47,371 bases of DNA from Bacteroidales bacterium (GTDB taxonomy: Bacteria; Bacteroidota; Bacteroidia; Bacteroidales; ML635J-15): NCBI GenBank assembly GCA_028686735.1, contig JAQUBO010000008.1, positions 1 to 47,371 of the forward strand, written 5' to 3'. Below the pieces are notes generated by a model. That model saw nothing but the letters and a program-made list of their open reading frames with translations. It was not told the DNA's origin and made no database searches. The position numbers and the translations under genes are program-made. Below, one piece after another: positions 27,658-36,997 of the stretch; position 1 is the stretch's first letter, and the number at the start of each line of letters is the position of its first letter.

Positions 27658-29860
27658 TATCAGTTTCTTCGATGCGTGTAACATTATTTACCCCTTTTAC
27701 CCTTATTACTCTGGCTATAAGTTCATCTAAATCTTGTACATGATGTACATATAGTTTAATTTCCCCTTTAAAAACGCCATCGTTAGTTTCTATCGAAATA
27801 GATTTAATATTTACATCTGTTTCTTGGCTAATAGCTTTAGTAATATTATAAACAATTCCCATTTGATCAACTCCCTCTACTTTAATTGTTACTAAAAAAG
27901 ATAAAAGTTTATAACTTGTCCATTTTACTGAGATTATTTTTTCTCCTTGTTTGGCTGCTAGATTATTTAAAATTGAGCATGTTTTTTTATGAATAATAAT
28001 TGAGTTATTTGGATTGACAAAACCTGCAACCTCATCTCCTGGTATAGGATTGCAACATGTAGCAAGTGTAAATTTTTGATTTTCAATATCATCAATAATA
28101 TATGTATTCTTATCTTTTTTTTGTTTTTTTGTTTTTGGTTTATTAAAAGTTAATTTCCAATATTTTGCAAAAATATTTTGAGAGCCTTTAAGTAGTTGTT
28201 TTTCAAGATCATCAATTTGAATACTCCCTGCACCAATTTTGCGATAGAACTCTTCTTTGCTAGGGGCATTATAATCTTTGCGTAGTTCTTTAAAAGTTTT
28301 GTGGTTAAGTTTAAGACTTAATTCGTGTACTTTAGCTATAAAGGCTTCTTGTCCTTTCTCGATATTGTGCAGCCTCTCTTCTTTTAATGAGCTCTTAATT
28401 TTCGCTTTGGCTTTTGTTGTTATTGCAAATTTGAGCCATTCACGTTTAGGGGCTTGTTTCGAGGAGGTAAGTATTTCGACTTGGTCGCCACTATGTAAGA
28501 CATGTGAGAGTGGCTGTAGTTTATGATTTACTTTAGCAGCAATGGCTGTATTACCGATTTCGGTATGTATTTCATAAGCTAAATCTATGACTGTTGATGC
28601 TTTAGGTAATTGTTTTATCTCCCCTTTTGGAGTAAAAACGTATATTTCGGTTGTAAATATATTTAATTTAAAGTCGTCAAGAAAAGCTAATGAATCTATT
28701 TCATGATTTGATAAGGAATTTTGTAGCGTGCTAATAAGTACATCAAGGCTTTTATTAGAGCCAGTATCATTTGTTTTGTATTTCCAATGTGATGCCAATC
28801 CTTTTTCTGCTATATCATCCATTTTTCTACTACGAATTTGCACCTCTACCCATTGTCCTCTAGGTCCCATAACGGTAACGTGTAATGCTTCGTAGCCATT
28901 TGCTTTGGGGTTTTTTACCCAATCTCTTATCCGTTGCTCATGATGTGGATATATGTCTGTTATCAATGCCATGATATGATAACATTGTGTACGGGCTTGT
29001 TTATCTTGAAAATCGTCTGGGTGGTCAAAAACTATCCTAATCGCAAATAAGTCGTATATCTCCTCAAAAGGAACTCCTTTGCTTTGCATTTTATTCCAAA
29101 TAGAATAAATAGATTTAAGACGACCTGTAATGGTAAATTTTATCCCTTCATTTTTTAAAACCTTTTTAAGAGGTTCGATAATTTCTTGAGTGTATTTTAA
29201 TCGTTCTTCTTCGGTTTCTTTAAATTTCCTCTCTATTTCTTGATAAATAAGCGGATGTTCATATTTAAGTGCGAGATCTTCGAGTTCGGTTTTAATTGAA
29301 TATAATCCTAGACGATGTGCAAGAGGTGCATACAAAAATACCGTTTCGCTACAAATTTTTATTTGTTTATACTCTGGCATGGAGTCAAGTGTACGCATAT
29401 TGTGTAATCGATCGGCAAGTTTAATAAATATAACTCGTAAATCTTGCGACATTGTCATAAGCATTTTACGAAAATTCTCAACTTGTAATGATGCGTCTTT
29501 ATCTAAAATATTTGAGATTTTTGTTAATCCATCTATCATACTTGCTATGGTGGCTCCAAACATTCTTTCAATATCGACTAATGTATGATCTGTATCTTCT
29601 ACAACATCATGCAAAAGAGCACTAGCTATTGATTTTGCACCTAAACCAATTTCTTCGGATACTATTTTTGCCACAGCAATTGGATGAGAAAAATACGGTT
29701 CTCCTGACTTACGCCTCATCTTAGAATGGGCCTCATTAGCCAAATCAAAGGCTTTACGCACTAAGGCCTTATCTTCATCCGACTTAATTCTCTTACTTAC
29801 TTTTATAAGATCATCAAATTGATTCTCAATCCATATTTTCTCTTCTTTTGTTAGACTCAT
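27650..29860 (-). CDS. relA/spoT: bifunctional (p)ppGpp synthetase/hydrolase, Rel/SpoT
   Basis: This 736-residue cytoplasmic RSH-family protein makes and degrades the stringent-response alarmone (p)ppGpp. The hydrolase HD domain is intact: SGEPYFSHPIAVA with H59, LLHDVVEDT with H84/D85 and E88/D89, and KLADRLHNMRTL near 147-158. The synthetase domain carries GRLKSIYSIWNKM (247-259, the RxKx type of dual enzymes), IYDLFAIR (268-275), NGYEALH (321-327) and EVQIRS..MD.IAE (339-352). A TGS domain (about 405-465), a zinc-finger-like CCNPIPGDE segment (near 630) and a C-terminal ACT domain (about 660-736) complete a full-length protein. Both activities are expected. It leads the operon with the SirB1-like gene and trkA. 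Confidence 0.95.
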   Translation of the reverse strand: MSLTKEEKIWIENQFDDLIKVSKRIKSDEDKALVRKAFDLANEAHSKMRRKSGEPYFSHPIAVAKIVSEEIGLGAKSIASALLHDVVEDTDHTLVDIERMFGATIASMIDGLTKISNILDKDASLQVENFRKMLMTMSQDLRVIFIKLADRLHNMRTLDSMPEYKQIKICSETVFLYAPLAHRLGLYSIKTELEDLALKYEHPLIYQEIERKFKETEEERLKYTQEIIEPLKKVLKNEGIKFTITGRLKSIYSIWNKMQSKGVPFEEIYDLFAIRIVFDHPDDFQDKQARTQCYHIMALITDIYPHHEQRIRDWVKNPKANGYEALHVTVMGPRGQWVEVQIRSRKMDDIAEKGLASHWKYKTNDTGSNKSLDVLISTLQNSLSNHEIDSLAFLDDFKLNIFTTEIYVFTPKGEIKQLPKASTVIDLAYEIHTEIGNTAIAAKVNHKLQPLSHVLHSGDQVEILTSSKQAPKREWLKFAITTKAKAKIKSSLKEERLHNIEKGQEAFIAKVHELSLKLNHKTFKELRKDYNAPSKEEFYRKIGAGSIQIDDLEKQLLKGSQNIFAKYWKLTFNKPKTKKQKKDKNTYIIDDIENQKFTLATCCNPIPGDEVAGFVNPNNSIIIHKKTCSILNNLAAKQGEKIISVKWTSYKLLSFLVTIKVEGVDQMGIVYNITKAISQETDVNIKSISIETNDGVFKGEIKLYVHHVQDLDELIARVIRVKGVNNVTRIEETDNE

Positions 29861-30194
29861 ACAAAAATATACAATCGTTTTAATAATAATATTAATCTAC
29901 AAATATACTAATTACAATGTAAAAATAGCTTGGAAATAACAACTTAATAAAAAAACCAGATTGTGATTTTAATATAGTCTGTTCTCGGTCAGTAATCCAC
30001 ACTTAAAATTAAGTATGCATAGAATTATTTTTGCATAACTGTATCTTAGCTAAAGTTTTGTAATATAAAAACGTTTTTACAAATTTTGGGATTTTACAGC
30101 TACAAAGAATGATTGCATAAGTTTCTGATAATAAAAAATACAGTTTAAACTCTGTAATTCACGCTTAAAGAATGATTTATGCTATTTTTCTAAG
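29861..30194. other. 334-base intergenic region upstream of rel
   Basis: This AT-rich spacer lies between the rel start and the stop of the FN3/T9SS gene, both on the minus strand. It holds a candidate rel promoter near the rel end (29900-29907 on the minus strand), a small palindrome ACTTAAAATTAAGT near 30002-30015, and AAAAACGTTTTT near 30070. No ORF, tRNA or clear terminator was recognised. Confidence 0.5.
29900..29907 (-). promoter_or_regulatory. candidate -7 element for rel operon
   Basis: On the minus strand this reads TATATTTG, an exact TAnnTTTG, about 40 bases before the rel ATG. A second match (TATTTTTG) lies closer to the start, near 29872-29879. Neither has a TTG at the ideal -33 distance, so which is used is uncertain. 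Confidence 0.35.
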
Positions 30195-31718
30195 TTATTC
30201 TATAAGCAAGAAGAAAGTCCCCGTTTTAATATATTCAGAGTTCTTATGATCATAATATCTCATAAAGTAAGTATAGTATTGCGAAGGGGCTAAATGTGAG
30301 TGATCTATAGTTCCATCCCAACCTTCGAAAGTATCATTTGTTTGAAAAATTTGGCATCCCCATTTATCATAAATAATAAATTCATAAGGTTCTTTTTCGA
30401 CAAATGACAATACAGGTTTAAATACTCGATTTTCAGCACTAATCGAAGTCGCATTAAATGCTGTTGGCATCCATGCAACAGGATAATGATTTACACATGC
30501 AATATTAGACCTGCTTATTCCTTGCGATCCAACAAACTCAGGGCTTTCGCTCTCGTAAGCTTCGACATAATAGCAAAATTCATTTGTCATGTTTATTTTT
30601 CTGGCATGGCAATAGTTAACATACCACTCAATATTATATGAGTAATCTAAATCACCGGCAGAGTTTACACCAATTTCGGTTCGCGTATCATTAAAAACTC
30701 TATAAACCTTAAAATTACTAACTCCATTTGGCCAAGCGTAATAATTTGTCCATAATATGTCGTGCATTAGGTTATCACTTGCCAGAACATCAAGTACAAT
30801 ATTTGAGCAAATATTCGAATAAGATGAGATAATTCCACAAGGATTTACGGCAGCAAGCCTATAATAATATCTATAATCATTTACATTAACATCATAATCT
30901 GTGTGAATAATTTCGGATTGTCCAATATTTTGATATGATTGTATTGTTGCGTAAGTTCCATCGGCAGTAGCCGATCTTTGCACTCGATATTCAAGCACTT
31001 CGGCTGTATTATCGATGGCAAAATTAAGATTTATATTATTACCATCAACACTAGCGTAACGAGCATACAAATATTGTGGAATAATAAACGCATTTGTCGA
31101 TAATTGAACAGAGTTTGAAGTTGCTTTTAGGCTTGAACTACTAGTAGCCTCGATATAGTAAAGATAAGTTTGGTTAGGATCTACATCCTCATCTATGTAT
31201 GTTAGTTTATCTGCAGACAAGCTTTTGATCATTGAATATTCTCCATTTTCGGATCTACGGTATAAGTTATATGATTTAACGCCATCCGTCCAGCCTTTAT
31301 AAGATGTCCAATCTAATTCTATATTAGTATTACATTTATCAAATTCAATACTCAAAAACATTGTTGTGTGTGGGTTAGTAATACTGCTTTTAAAGTATTC
31401 GTCGTCAAAAGCAGCTAATCTGTATTGTTCGGCTTTATCAATTATATTGGTTAAATCATAACTATAATTGGTGGATAGGCGACCATATACTGTATCAATA
31501 GTTTCTGTAATTCCACTAACAACTTGATATATAATATAACCTTCCACATCAAGAGAATCGCTTGGTATCCAATTAAGCACTACAGTTGTTGGGTTTGATT
31601 CTGGTATAATGCTAGCAGAACTAAATACTGGGGCATCTGGAATTTCTGTTTGTGCAGTAATTGTATGTGATAAAATGACAGTTAAAATAACCGTCGGTAT
31701 GTACTTAAACAAATTCAT
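30195..31718 (-). CDS. fibronectin type III protein with T9SS type B tail
   Basis: This 507-residue exported protein has a signal peptide (about 1-22, ending TITAQ). Several fibronectin type III-like segments follow, recognisable by VLNWIPSDSLDVEGYIIY (about 47-64), ELDWTSYKGWTDGVKSYNLYRR (near 134, quoted in part) and EVLEYRVQRSATADGTY (near 239). The C-terminal ~95 residues form a gliding-motility-associated/type B sorting domain: WMPTAFNA, then YDKWGCQIFQ, then FEGWDGT, ending in TGTFFLLIE. By family knowledge it is secreted through T9SS. No enzymatic domain is visible, so it is probably an adhesive or scaffold protein. It lies 51 bases after the GNAT-like membrane protein gene on the same strand; the subtilase gene is further upstream. 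Confidence 0.8.
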   Translation of the reverse strand: MNLFKYIPTVILTVILSHTITAQTEIPDAPVFSSASIIPESNPTTVVLNWIPSDSLDVEGYIIYQVVSGITETIDTVYGRLSTNYSYDLTNIIDKAEQYRLAAFDDEYFKSSITNPHTTMFLSIEFDKCNTNIELDWTSYKGWTDGVKSYNLYRRSENGEYSMIKSLSADKLTYIDEDVDPNQTYLYYIEATSSSSLKATSNSVQLSTNAFIIPQYLYARYASVDGNNINLNFAIDNTAEVLEYRVQRSATADGTYATIQSYQNIGQSEIIHTDYDVNVNDYRYYYRLAAVNPCGIISSYSNICSNIVLDVLASDNLMHDILWTNYYAWPNGVSNFKVYRVFNDTRTEIGVNSAGDLDYSYNIEWYVNYCHARKINMTNEFCYYVEAYESESPEFVGSQGISRSNIACVNHYPVAWMPTAFNATSISAENRVFKPVLSFVEKEPYEFIIYDKWGCQIFQTNDTFEGWDGTIDHSHLAPSQYYTYFMRYYDHKNSEYIKTGTFFLLIE

Positions 31719-31769
31719 AATATGTATATCTTCACTAATTTAAACGTTAATAATATTAAAAAGCTGCTT

Positions 31770-32387
31770 TTAATCAAGATTTTTTACAAAAAACAATTGA
31801 TTATCAATATTTGCTTGTTCAAACCCCATTTGTTTTAAGAATTTACTATGTCCTTTATGAAAAGATTTTGTAATTATTTTTGTAATTCCTATTTTTTTAA
31901 AATAACCTGGGTTTTGTTTGTAAATGTAATTTCCAATTTCTTTATCACGGTATATTGGTTTAGTATAATCAACTTCAATGGTAAGTTCATTTCCTGTTTT
32001 ACTTCCAATCATTATACCTGCAAGATTCATATCTCTCATTACAAGGAAACATTTGTGTGATTCTTGTGGCTCATAAAAAGGAAAGTAATTATAAATATCT
32101 TTTTTATAGTTTTTTATAAACTCACGAATATAGTTGTTATCGTATTCTACTTCAAGTAATACTATTGATGCTTTACTTTTTTGCAATTTAACAATTTGCA
32201 AAATATAAAAAACAAGCACTGAAACCATCAAAACTGCAAAAGGATAAATAGGCTTTAATAAACTATAAGTCAATAATAAGACAATAGCGAGTATAATTGT
32301 TATTTGACGCTGAACCTTACCTGTGGCAAAGAAACCCAACATACTAGCTGCTACGCCAATAAAACCAATGATATCGATATATTCCAT
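31770..32387 (-). CDS. YgjV-like membrane segment fused to GNAT-like domain
   Basis: This 205-residue protein is read from the ATG at 32387. An in-frame TTG at 32402 is an alternative but adds only five residues. The N-terminal ~70 residues have three hydrophobic helices, starting GFIGVAASMLGFFATGK, like YgjV-type inner membrane proteins. The C-terminal ~130 residues are soluble and resemble a GNAT acyltransferase: a CFLVMRDMNLAGIMIGS strand pair, a YRDKEIGNYIY segment where GNATs bind acyl-CoA (usual R/Q-x-x-G-x-G/A, here partly diverged), and a final LKQMGFEQANIDNQLFFV. The protein is probably membrane-tethered with a cytosolic domain. Substrate and activity are unknown. Confidence 0.55.
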   Translation of the reverse strand: MEYIDIIGFIGVAASMLGFFATGKVQRQITIILAIVLLLTYSLLKPIYPFAVLMVSVLVFYILQIVKLQKSKASIVLLEVEYDNNYIREFIKNYKKDIYNYFPFYEPQESHKCFLVMRDMNLAGIMIGSKTGNELTIEVDYTKPIYRDKEIGNYIYKQNPGYFKKIGITKIITKSFHKGHSKFLKQMGFEQANIDNQLFFVKNLD

Positions 32388-32397
32388 AAATTGCAAA

Positions 32398-32458
32398 TCC
32401 AAAAGTATTATTATAATTTGTATTTATAAATAAAATATGTAATAATAATACTTTTGGA
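32398..32458. repeat. 17-bp perfect inverted repeat
   Basis: TCCAAAAGTATTATTAT at 32398-32414 is repeated inverted at 32442-32458, with a 27-base AT-rich loop. It lies between the subtilase gene (ending at 32478) and the start of the GNAT-like gene (32387), both minus. It could form a hairpin at the end of the subtilase transcript, but no T run follows. Each arm also contains TACTTTTG, a match to the Bacteroidota -7 element, on opposite strands; the minus-strand one lies 13 bases before the GNAT-like ATG. Confidence 0.6.
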
Positions 32459-32477
32459 ATATTCTCATATATATAAT

Positions 32478-35400
32478 CTATAGTTTAACTATTTTAATTG
32501 TATAAACTTTTTGGTTATTTAATAATCTAATAAAGATATTACCCTGGCTAAGTTTAGAGATATCAAGTCTCTCAACTGAGTTTTCGAGATTCCCTTGATC
32601 TATAATTCTGCCTGTAATATCGACAATTTCATATCTTGACTCTTGACAATTTAACAGATTAATTAAACCACTACTTGGGTTAGGATAAACTTCTATACTT
32701 CCATACCCAAAATCAACAATATTATTGGCACTAACCTGAATTCTAAAATTTTGTTCGTCTGTAAACATCCCATCGCTAAGATTTAATACGACTTTAAAGC
32801 CAATGGAACTTGTTGAGGTCGGAATTCCAGTTATTTGTCCTGTGCCGTCACCATTATCCACAAAGCTTGCCCACTCTGGCATAACAGTAGCTTCAATTAT
32901 TAGAGCATCGCCTTGATCATCTTCAGCGGTTATATCATAAGTGTAAAGTGTGTTTTGAACATGTGGAGTAATAGGAGTGGATGTAAAATAAGGTGCAGTA
33001 TTAGATGGGTTAACAGTAATTACAAAACTTTGTACTGCATTATATTCTCCATTTGAAGCGTCTAATACTATATTAAAATTTTCACTTATCCCTGCTATCT
33101 CTGTGGCTATTCCAGTTAGAGTAGCAGTACCATCACCGTTATCTGTAATAGTAAGCCAATCTGGACAAGTTGGAGCAGTAAGTGTCAATTCAAGACCATT
33201 CGGATCATTAGCAACAATATTATAAGTGTAAGTTTCAAATTCTGTTACTCCTAATTCTGGCGATGATGTAAAGAATGGGGCATCAGATGGAGCAAGTTCT
33301 ACCCATTTATAAATGCCTCCTAAATTTTCATCCATATTAAAGCCACCTGCCCATCCAGTAGATGCATCAAGCATTTCAACATTTGTGTACTGAACTGAGT
33401 CATCTAGCATTGTCCAAGTTGTGCCATAATCAAGAGTATAAGCTGAAAAGTTATTTTCTGTTACTTGAGATATTTTAACACCAACATACATTCCTGGAGT
33501 ATTTGGAACAGCAGATACGTCAGACAGATACTGGTCTTCAACAGAAATTGTTGTCCATGTCTCACCACCATCATCAGTTTTTTTCATTGTCCAGCTATCA
33601 ATTGTACCTGTTGTTTGGTTCTGCACTTGACAAATAACCACACCATTTAATTCATCTGCAAATGAAATTTTACTCACATTTCCTTCTTCTGTGCTATGAA
33701 CAGTCCATGTTGCGCCCTTGTCAATTGTTTTGTAAATTCTACCAGTACTAGTACCAAACCATGCTATATCGCCAACAGCATAAGCTACACCTGTCCAAGC
33801 TCCTTCGCCAGAGACAGGATCAGGAATATTAGCACCATCTACTGGTATCCAGTTTTCACCACCATCCGAAGTAGTGTATATTTCAAATTCACCATCAACT
33901 GGATCTCCTTGACAATATCCATCGTTCTCATTAAACATGTGAATAACGTTTGCAAAACTAGTAGAGCCTTCAAATAAAGCAGTGGTTTGGTGTGTCCATG
34001 TTTCACCAGCATTATCAGTTTTAAAAATTCCTCCATTAGTACTAGTAACATTGTTATAAGCTGCAATCCAAGCAGTAGTTGCACTAGTTACTGAAAGGTC
34101 TCCAGGAGTATATTCAGTTGGGATACTCAATGTTTTCGGAGTCCATGTTTGTCCTGCATCCGAAGTAATTGCAAAATCACGTGTTATGCTTCCGCCCGTA
34201 CCGTCATAAGTTAATATCCAAGCTGTATTAGCATCAGCAATTTTAGTTAACCAAACACCACGATAAGGACTTTCAAAATGAGTATGTTGTTCTATCCATG
34301 CAGATTCGGCAAAGCTACCCGTTTGACCAACAATAATAAAGTATGTTTTTGTTTCCGTATCAGTATTTGTTCCATCACTAGCAGTAAGAGTAACTTCAAA
34401 AACACCTTCGGTATTATATTGAATTGCTACAGGATTTTGCTCAGAGCTAGCAGCAGGAGTTCCACCTTCAAAAGTCCAAGCCCACTCTGTTGGTGTTCCT
34501 GTAGTTAAGTCTGTATAATCAACTGTTTCACCAACTGCGATTACAACTTCACTAGCAATAAAATCAGCAACAAGAGGAGCACCTGCGGCTTGTGCAGCTG
34601 TTACTGCTGCTAATGCGTTAATACGACCTGCTCCAATAGAGTCTATAAACTCAGTATTTTCAGCGTCAACATCGTCACAAGTTGATTTTAGAATAGCAGT
34701 AAGCTCTTCGGGTGTAAGGTCTGGATTTGCCGAAAGTATCAAACCACATAATCCTGAAGTAACAGGACAAGCCATTGATGTTCCTTGCATAAGATCATAC
34801 TTACCTTCAACACCAAAGCTATTAGCTCCTCCTGTTGATCCGTCTAACATACCTGTTACAGGACCCGCATCATTATAAGTAGTACTAAGTACAGCAAAAG
34901 CACCAATACCAACCAAACCTGCCGTAGCATATCCACCTGGAGCAAGTACGTCAAGCCAAGTTCCATAACAAGAAAAATCGGATTTATTATCACCAACATC
35001 ACAAGAACCAACAGCAATTACATGTTCTAAAGCTGCTGGATAGCCCATATAATTAACTGGAATATCCGGATTCATTTGTGTCTCCATACCATTTCCATTA
35101 TTACCTGCAGCACCAACTAAAACACAACCTTGATTATAGGCATAATTTACTGTATTTTGCATAGTTTGGAAAAACTGAGGACTTCCCCATGACATATTAA
35201 TAACATCTGCACCATTATCGGCAGCATAAACTATACCTTCGAAACCAGCAGCCATTGATTGTCCATCGCTTGCATCATCACCAAGTTTAATGGCCATAAT
35301 ACTAATTCCGTTACCAATTGAGGCAACACCTACACCATTATTAGTTTCAGCACCAACTAAACCAGCTGAGTGTGTTCCGTGAGACCAAATATAAGTTGCC

Positions 35401-36020
35401 TCTGGTGGATTTGGATCGTCATCACCATTACCAAGGTCAACTGCATGAGAAATTTGATTAACTAAATCTGGATGATCTATCCAAATAGCATTATCAAGAA
35501 CTGCAACTACTATATCTGAACTCCCCGTTGTTACATCCCATGCCTCAGCAGCATTAATGAGATTTAAATGCCATGAAGAATTTGCACTTCCAAAAAGAAA
35601 ACCACCATCAAGCTCAGCATTATAATAAGGATCATCAGGAACCATTGAAATGAAAAATAACGGAGCAGGCTCGGCATATTCAATATCAGGATGCGAGTTT
35701 AAAGCTTTAATCAAACTTGAAATATTTTCAATATTTTCAAAATCTAATCTAAAAGTACGTTGCAAAACATCACTTTTAGCAGTTTTAAAAGGCATGCGCA
35801 TTTCAGTAATTTGATATTCATTCATCAAATCGTCTAAAAAATAAACATCTTGAGGATTAATAAGCCCATCATCATCAGCTACATTTAGTGATGCATGATC
35901 GGAAATTTTAAAATAAATTCGTCCATCAACCCATAAAGAGTTTACTGTCTGTGCATTTAATAAAGCCACAGTAGATGTAACGAAAACAAACGATAAAATA
36001 AATTTTGTAAATGTTCTCAT
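32478..36020 (-). CDS. T9SS subtilisin-like (S8) serine protease
   Basis: This 1180-residue protein has a signal peptide (1-23) and an N-terminal prodomain (about 25-125). The S8 catalytic domain (about 145-475) has a complete triad: D176 in VVAVLDNAIW, H214 in SHGTHSAG, S415 in GTSMACP. The oxyanion Asn is N307 in AAGNNGN. A PKD domain (about 484-567) follows. Next is a beta-propeller-like region (about 590-930) with repeated SDAGQTWTP/TSDGGENWIP/DDGGETWTT motifs of the BNR/YCF48 type. Two Ig-like domains (about 935-1110) are marked by NDPNGLELTL...DNGDGTATLTGI and its repeat. The C-terminal type A sorting tail begins VYPNPSSGLINLL. It should be exported by T9SS and act as an extracellular protease. 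It sits in a same-strand run with a GNAT-like membrane protein and another T9SS protein. Confidence 0.9.
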   Translation of the reverse strand: MRTFTKFILSFVFVTSTVALLNAQTVNSLWVDGRIYFKISDHASLNVADDDGLINPQDVYFLDDLMNEYQITEMRMPFKTAKSDVLQRTFRLDFENIENISSLIKALNSHPDIEYAEPAPLFFISMVPDDPYYNAELDGGFLFGSANSSWHLNLINAAEAWDVTTGSSDIVVAVLDNAIWIDHPDLVNQISHAVDLGNGDDDPNPPEATYIWSHGTHSAGLVGAETNNGVGVASIGNGISIMAIKLGDDASDGQSMAAGFEGIVYAADNGADVINMSWGSPQFFQTMQNTVNYAYNQGCVLVGAAGNNGNGMETQMNPDIPVNYMGYPAALEHVIAVGSCDVGDNKSDFSCYGTWLDVLAPGGYATAGLVGIGAFAVLSTTYNDAGPVTGMLDGSTGGANSFGVEGKYDLMQGTSMACPVTSGLCGLILSANPDLTPEELTAILKSTCDDVDAENTEFIDSIGAGRINALAAVTAAQAAGAPLVADFIASEVVIAVGETVDYTDLTTGTPTEWAWTFEGGTPAASSEQNPVAIQYNTEGVFEVTLTASDGTNTDTETKTYFIIVGQTGSFAESAWIEQHTHFESPYRGVWLTKIADANTAWILTYDGTGGSITRDFAITSDAGQTWTPKTLSIPTEYTPGDLSVTSATTAWIAAYNNVTSTNGGIFKTDNAGETWTHQTTALFEGSTSFANVIHMFNENDGYCQGDPVDGEFEIYTTSDGGENWIPVDGANIPDPVSGEGAWTGVAYAVGDIAWFGTSTGRIYKTIDKGATWTVHSTEEGNVSKISFADELNGVVICQVQNQTTGTIDSWTMKKTDDGGETWTTISVEDQYLSDVSAVPNTPGMYVGVKISQVTENNFSAYTLDYGTTWTMLDDSVQYTNVEMLDASTGWAGGFNMDENLGGIYKWVELAPSDAPFFTSSPELGVTEFETYTYNIVANDPNGLELTLTAPTCPDWLTITDNGDGTATLTGIATEIAGISENFNIVLDASNGEYNAVQSFVITVNPSNTAPYFTSTPITPHVQNTLYTYDITAEDDQGDALIIEATVMPEWASFVDNGDGTGQITGIPTSTSSIGFKVVLNLSDGMFTDEQNFRIQVSANNIVDFGYGSIEVYPNPSSGLINLLNCQESRYEIVDITGRIIDQGNLENSVERLDISKLSQGNIFIRLLNNQKVYTIKIVKL

Positions 36021-36097
36021 AATTTGATTTTGTTAAAGTGTTAATAGATAATAAAAATCAAAAATAATAAATGTTTTTGAATATTAAAAGATATTTT

Positions 36098-36751
36098 TTA
36101 ATGTTTTATTGCTCGTACTATATGCCTTTTACCTGGAGGACCGGAAAAACGCTTTAAATCCATACCCAAAGACCGCAAGTTTCTTTTTAAATCCCCTCTA
36201 CTGCAATAAGTTACAAAAACGCCATTTACTGATAACCGATTTATTATTTTTTGTAATTGTTCATAAGTCCACATTTCAGCTTGAGTATCAGGAGAGAAGG
36301 CATCAAAATAAATCAAATCATAATTTATTTTTGGTATAAAATTTAGAAAATCAACATTCTGTTTTAATAACTTAAAATTTTGGCTAATTTTAAGTGATTT
36401 ATCCCAATCTTTAGAGAACATAATACTTTCTTGAGCGGTTAAATTAAAATATTCAATATATCCCATATCCTTAAATGTCTCATTAGTTATTGGAAATTTT
36501 TCAATACCATGGTATAAAACCTTTTTTGGATTCTTTTCATTGGTTTTATATGTCATAATCGCATTTAGACCTGTGCCATAACCTATTTCTAAGATGTTAA
36601 TTTTCGGCTTTTCAATAAACTTAAAACCTAAATCAATAAATATATGTTGTGACTCTGTAAACGCCCCATTTTTGCTGTGATAATGCTCTTGAAACTTTTT
36701 AGAATATAAAGTTTTACTGCCATCAAGAGTTAAATATGTTTCAAGGTTCAT
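36098..36751 (-). CDS. mnmD: MnmD-like tRNA wobble-uridine methyltransferase
   Basis: This 217-residue cytoplasmic protein matches the methyltransferase half of MnmC (DUF752), found alone as MnmD in many bacteria. It would convert nm5s2U34 to mnm5s2U34 in tRNA using S-adenosylmethionine. The SAM-binding loop is LEIGYGTGLNA (about 54-64). The active-site segment is YFDAFSPDTQAEMWT (about 148-162), and the ending GPPGKRHI is the usual MnmC signature. The N terminus LTLDGSKTLYS matches the family. It lacks the FAD oxidase half of E. coli MnmC, as expected for MnmD. The subtilase gene begins 77 bases downstream on the same strand. Confidence 0.85.
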   Translation of the reverse strand: MNLETYLTLDGSKTLYSKKFQEHYHSKNGAFTESQHIFIDLGFKFIEKPKINILEIGYGTGLNAIMTYKTNEKNPKKVLYHGIEKFPITNETFKDMGYIEYFNLTAQESIMFSKDWDKSLKISQNFKLLKQNVDFLNFIPKINYDLIYFDAFSPDTQAEMWTYEQLQKIINRLSVNGVFVTYCSRGDLKRNLRSLGMDLKRFSGPPGKRHIVRAIKH

Positions 36752-36818
36752 AATCTGAATTGTTTTTACAAAAATACAATAATTTTAGTCTTGTTCATAT
36801 ATTACAATTCTAGATTAT

Positions 36819-36860
36819 GCTAACTCGCATCATACTGAAAGAAATAATACGGGTATATTA
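36819..36860. repeat. dispersed intergenic element, copy 3 (diverged)
   Basis: GCTAACTCGCATCATACTG is followed by AAATAATACGGGTATATTA. This resembles the inverted ends of the copies at 2886-2946 and 40300-40338. It lies in the divergent spacer between mnmD and the Lys-C-like protease gene. It is more decayed than the others. Confidence 0.4.
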
Positions 36861-36963
36861 AGATTCTACACTAGTTTTATCTTTTTGATGCATCTATTCT
36901 ATTTTTTTTGGTAATTTTCTTGAAACTTATAGCAAGTTATTTATGGTAAAACTAAAATTATTG

Positions 36964-36971
36964 TATTTTTG
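36964..36971 (+). promoter_or_regulatory. candidate -7 element for the Lys-C-like protease gene
   Basis: TATTTTTG matches TAnnTTTG exactly, ending 26 bases before the ATG at 36998. That would give a leader of about 20 bases. No clear TTG is seen at the -33 position. Confidence 0.4.
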
Positions 36972-36997
36972 TAAAAAATGAATTAAAATAAAAACTC

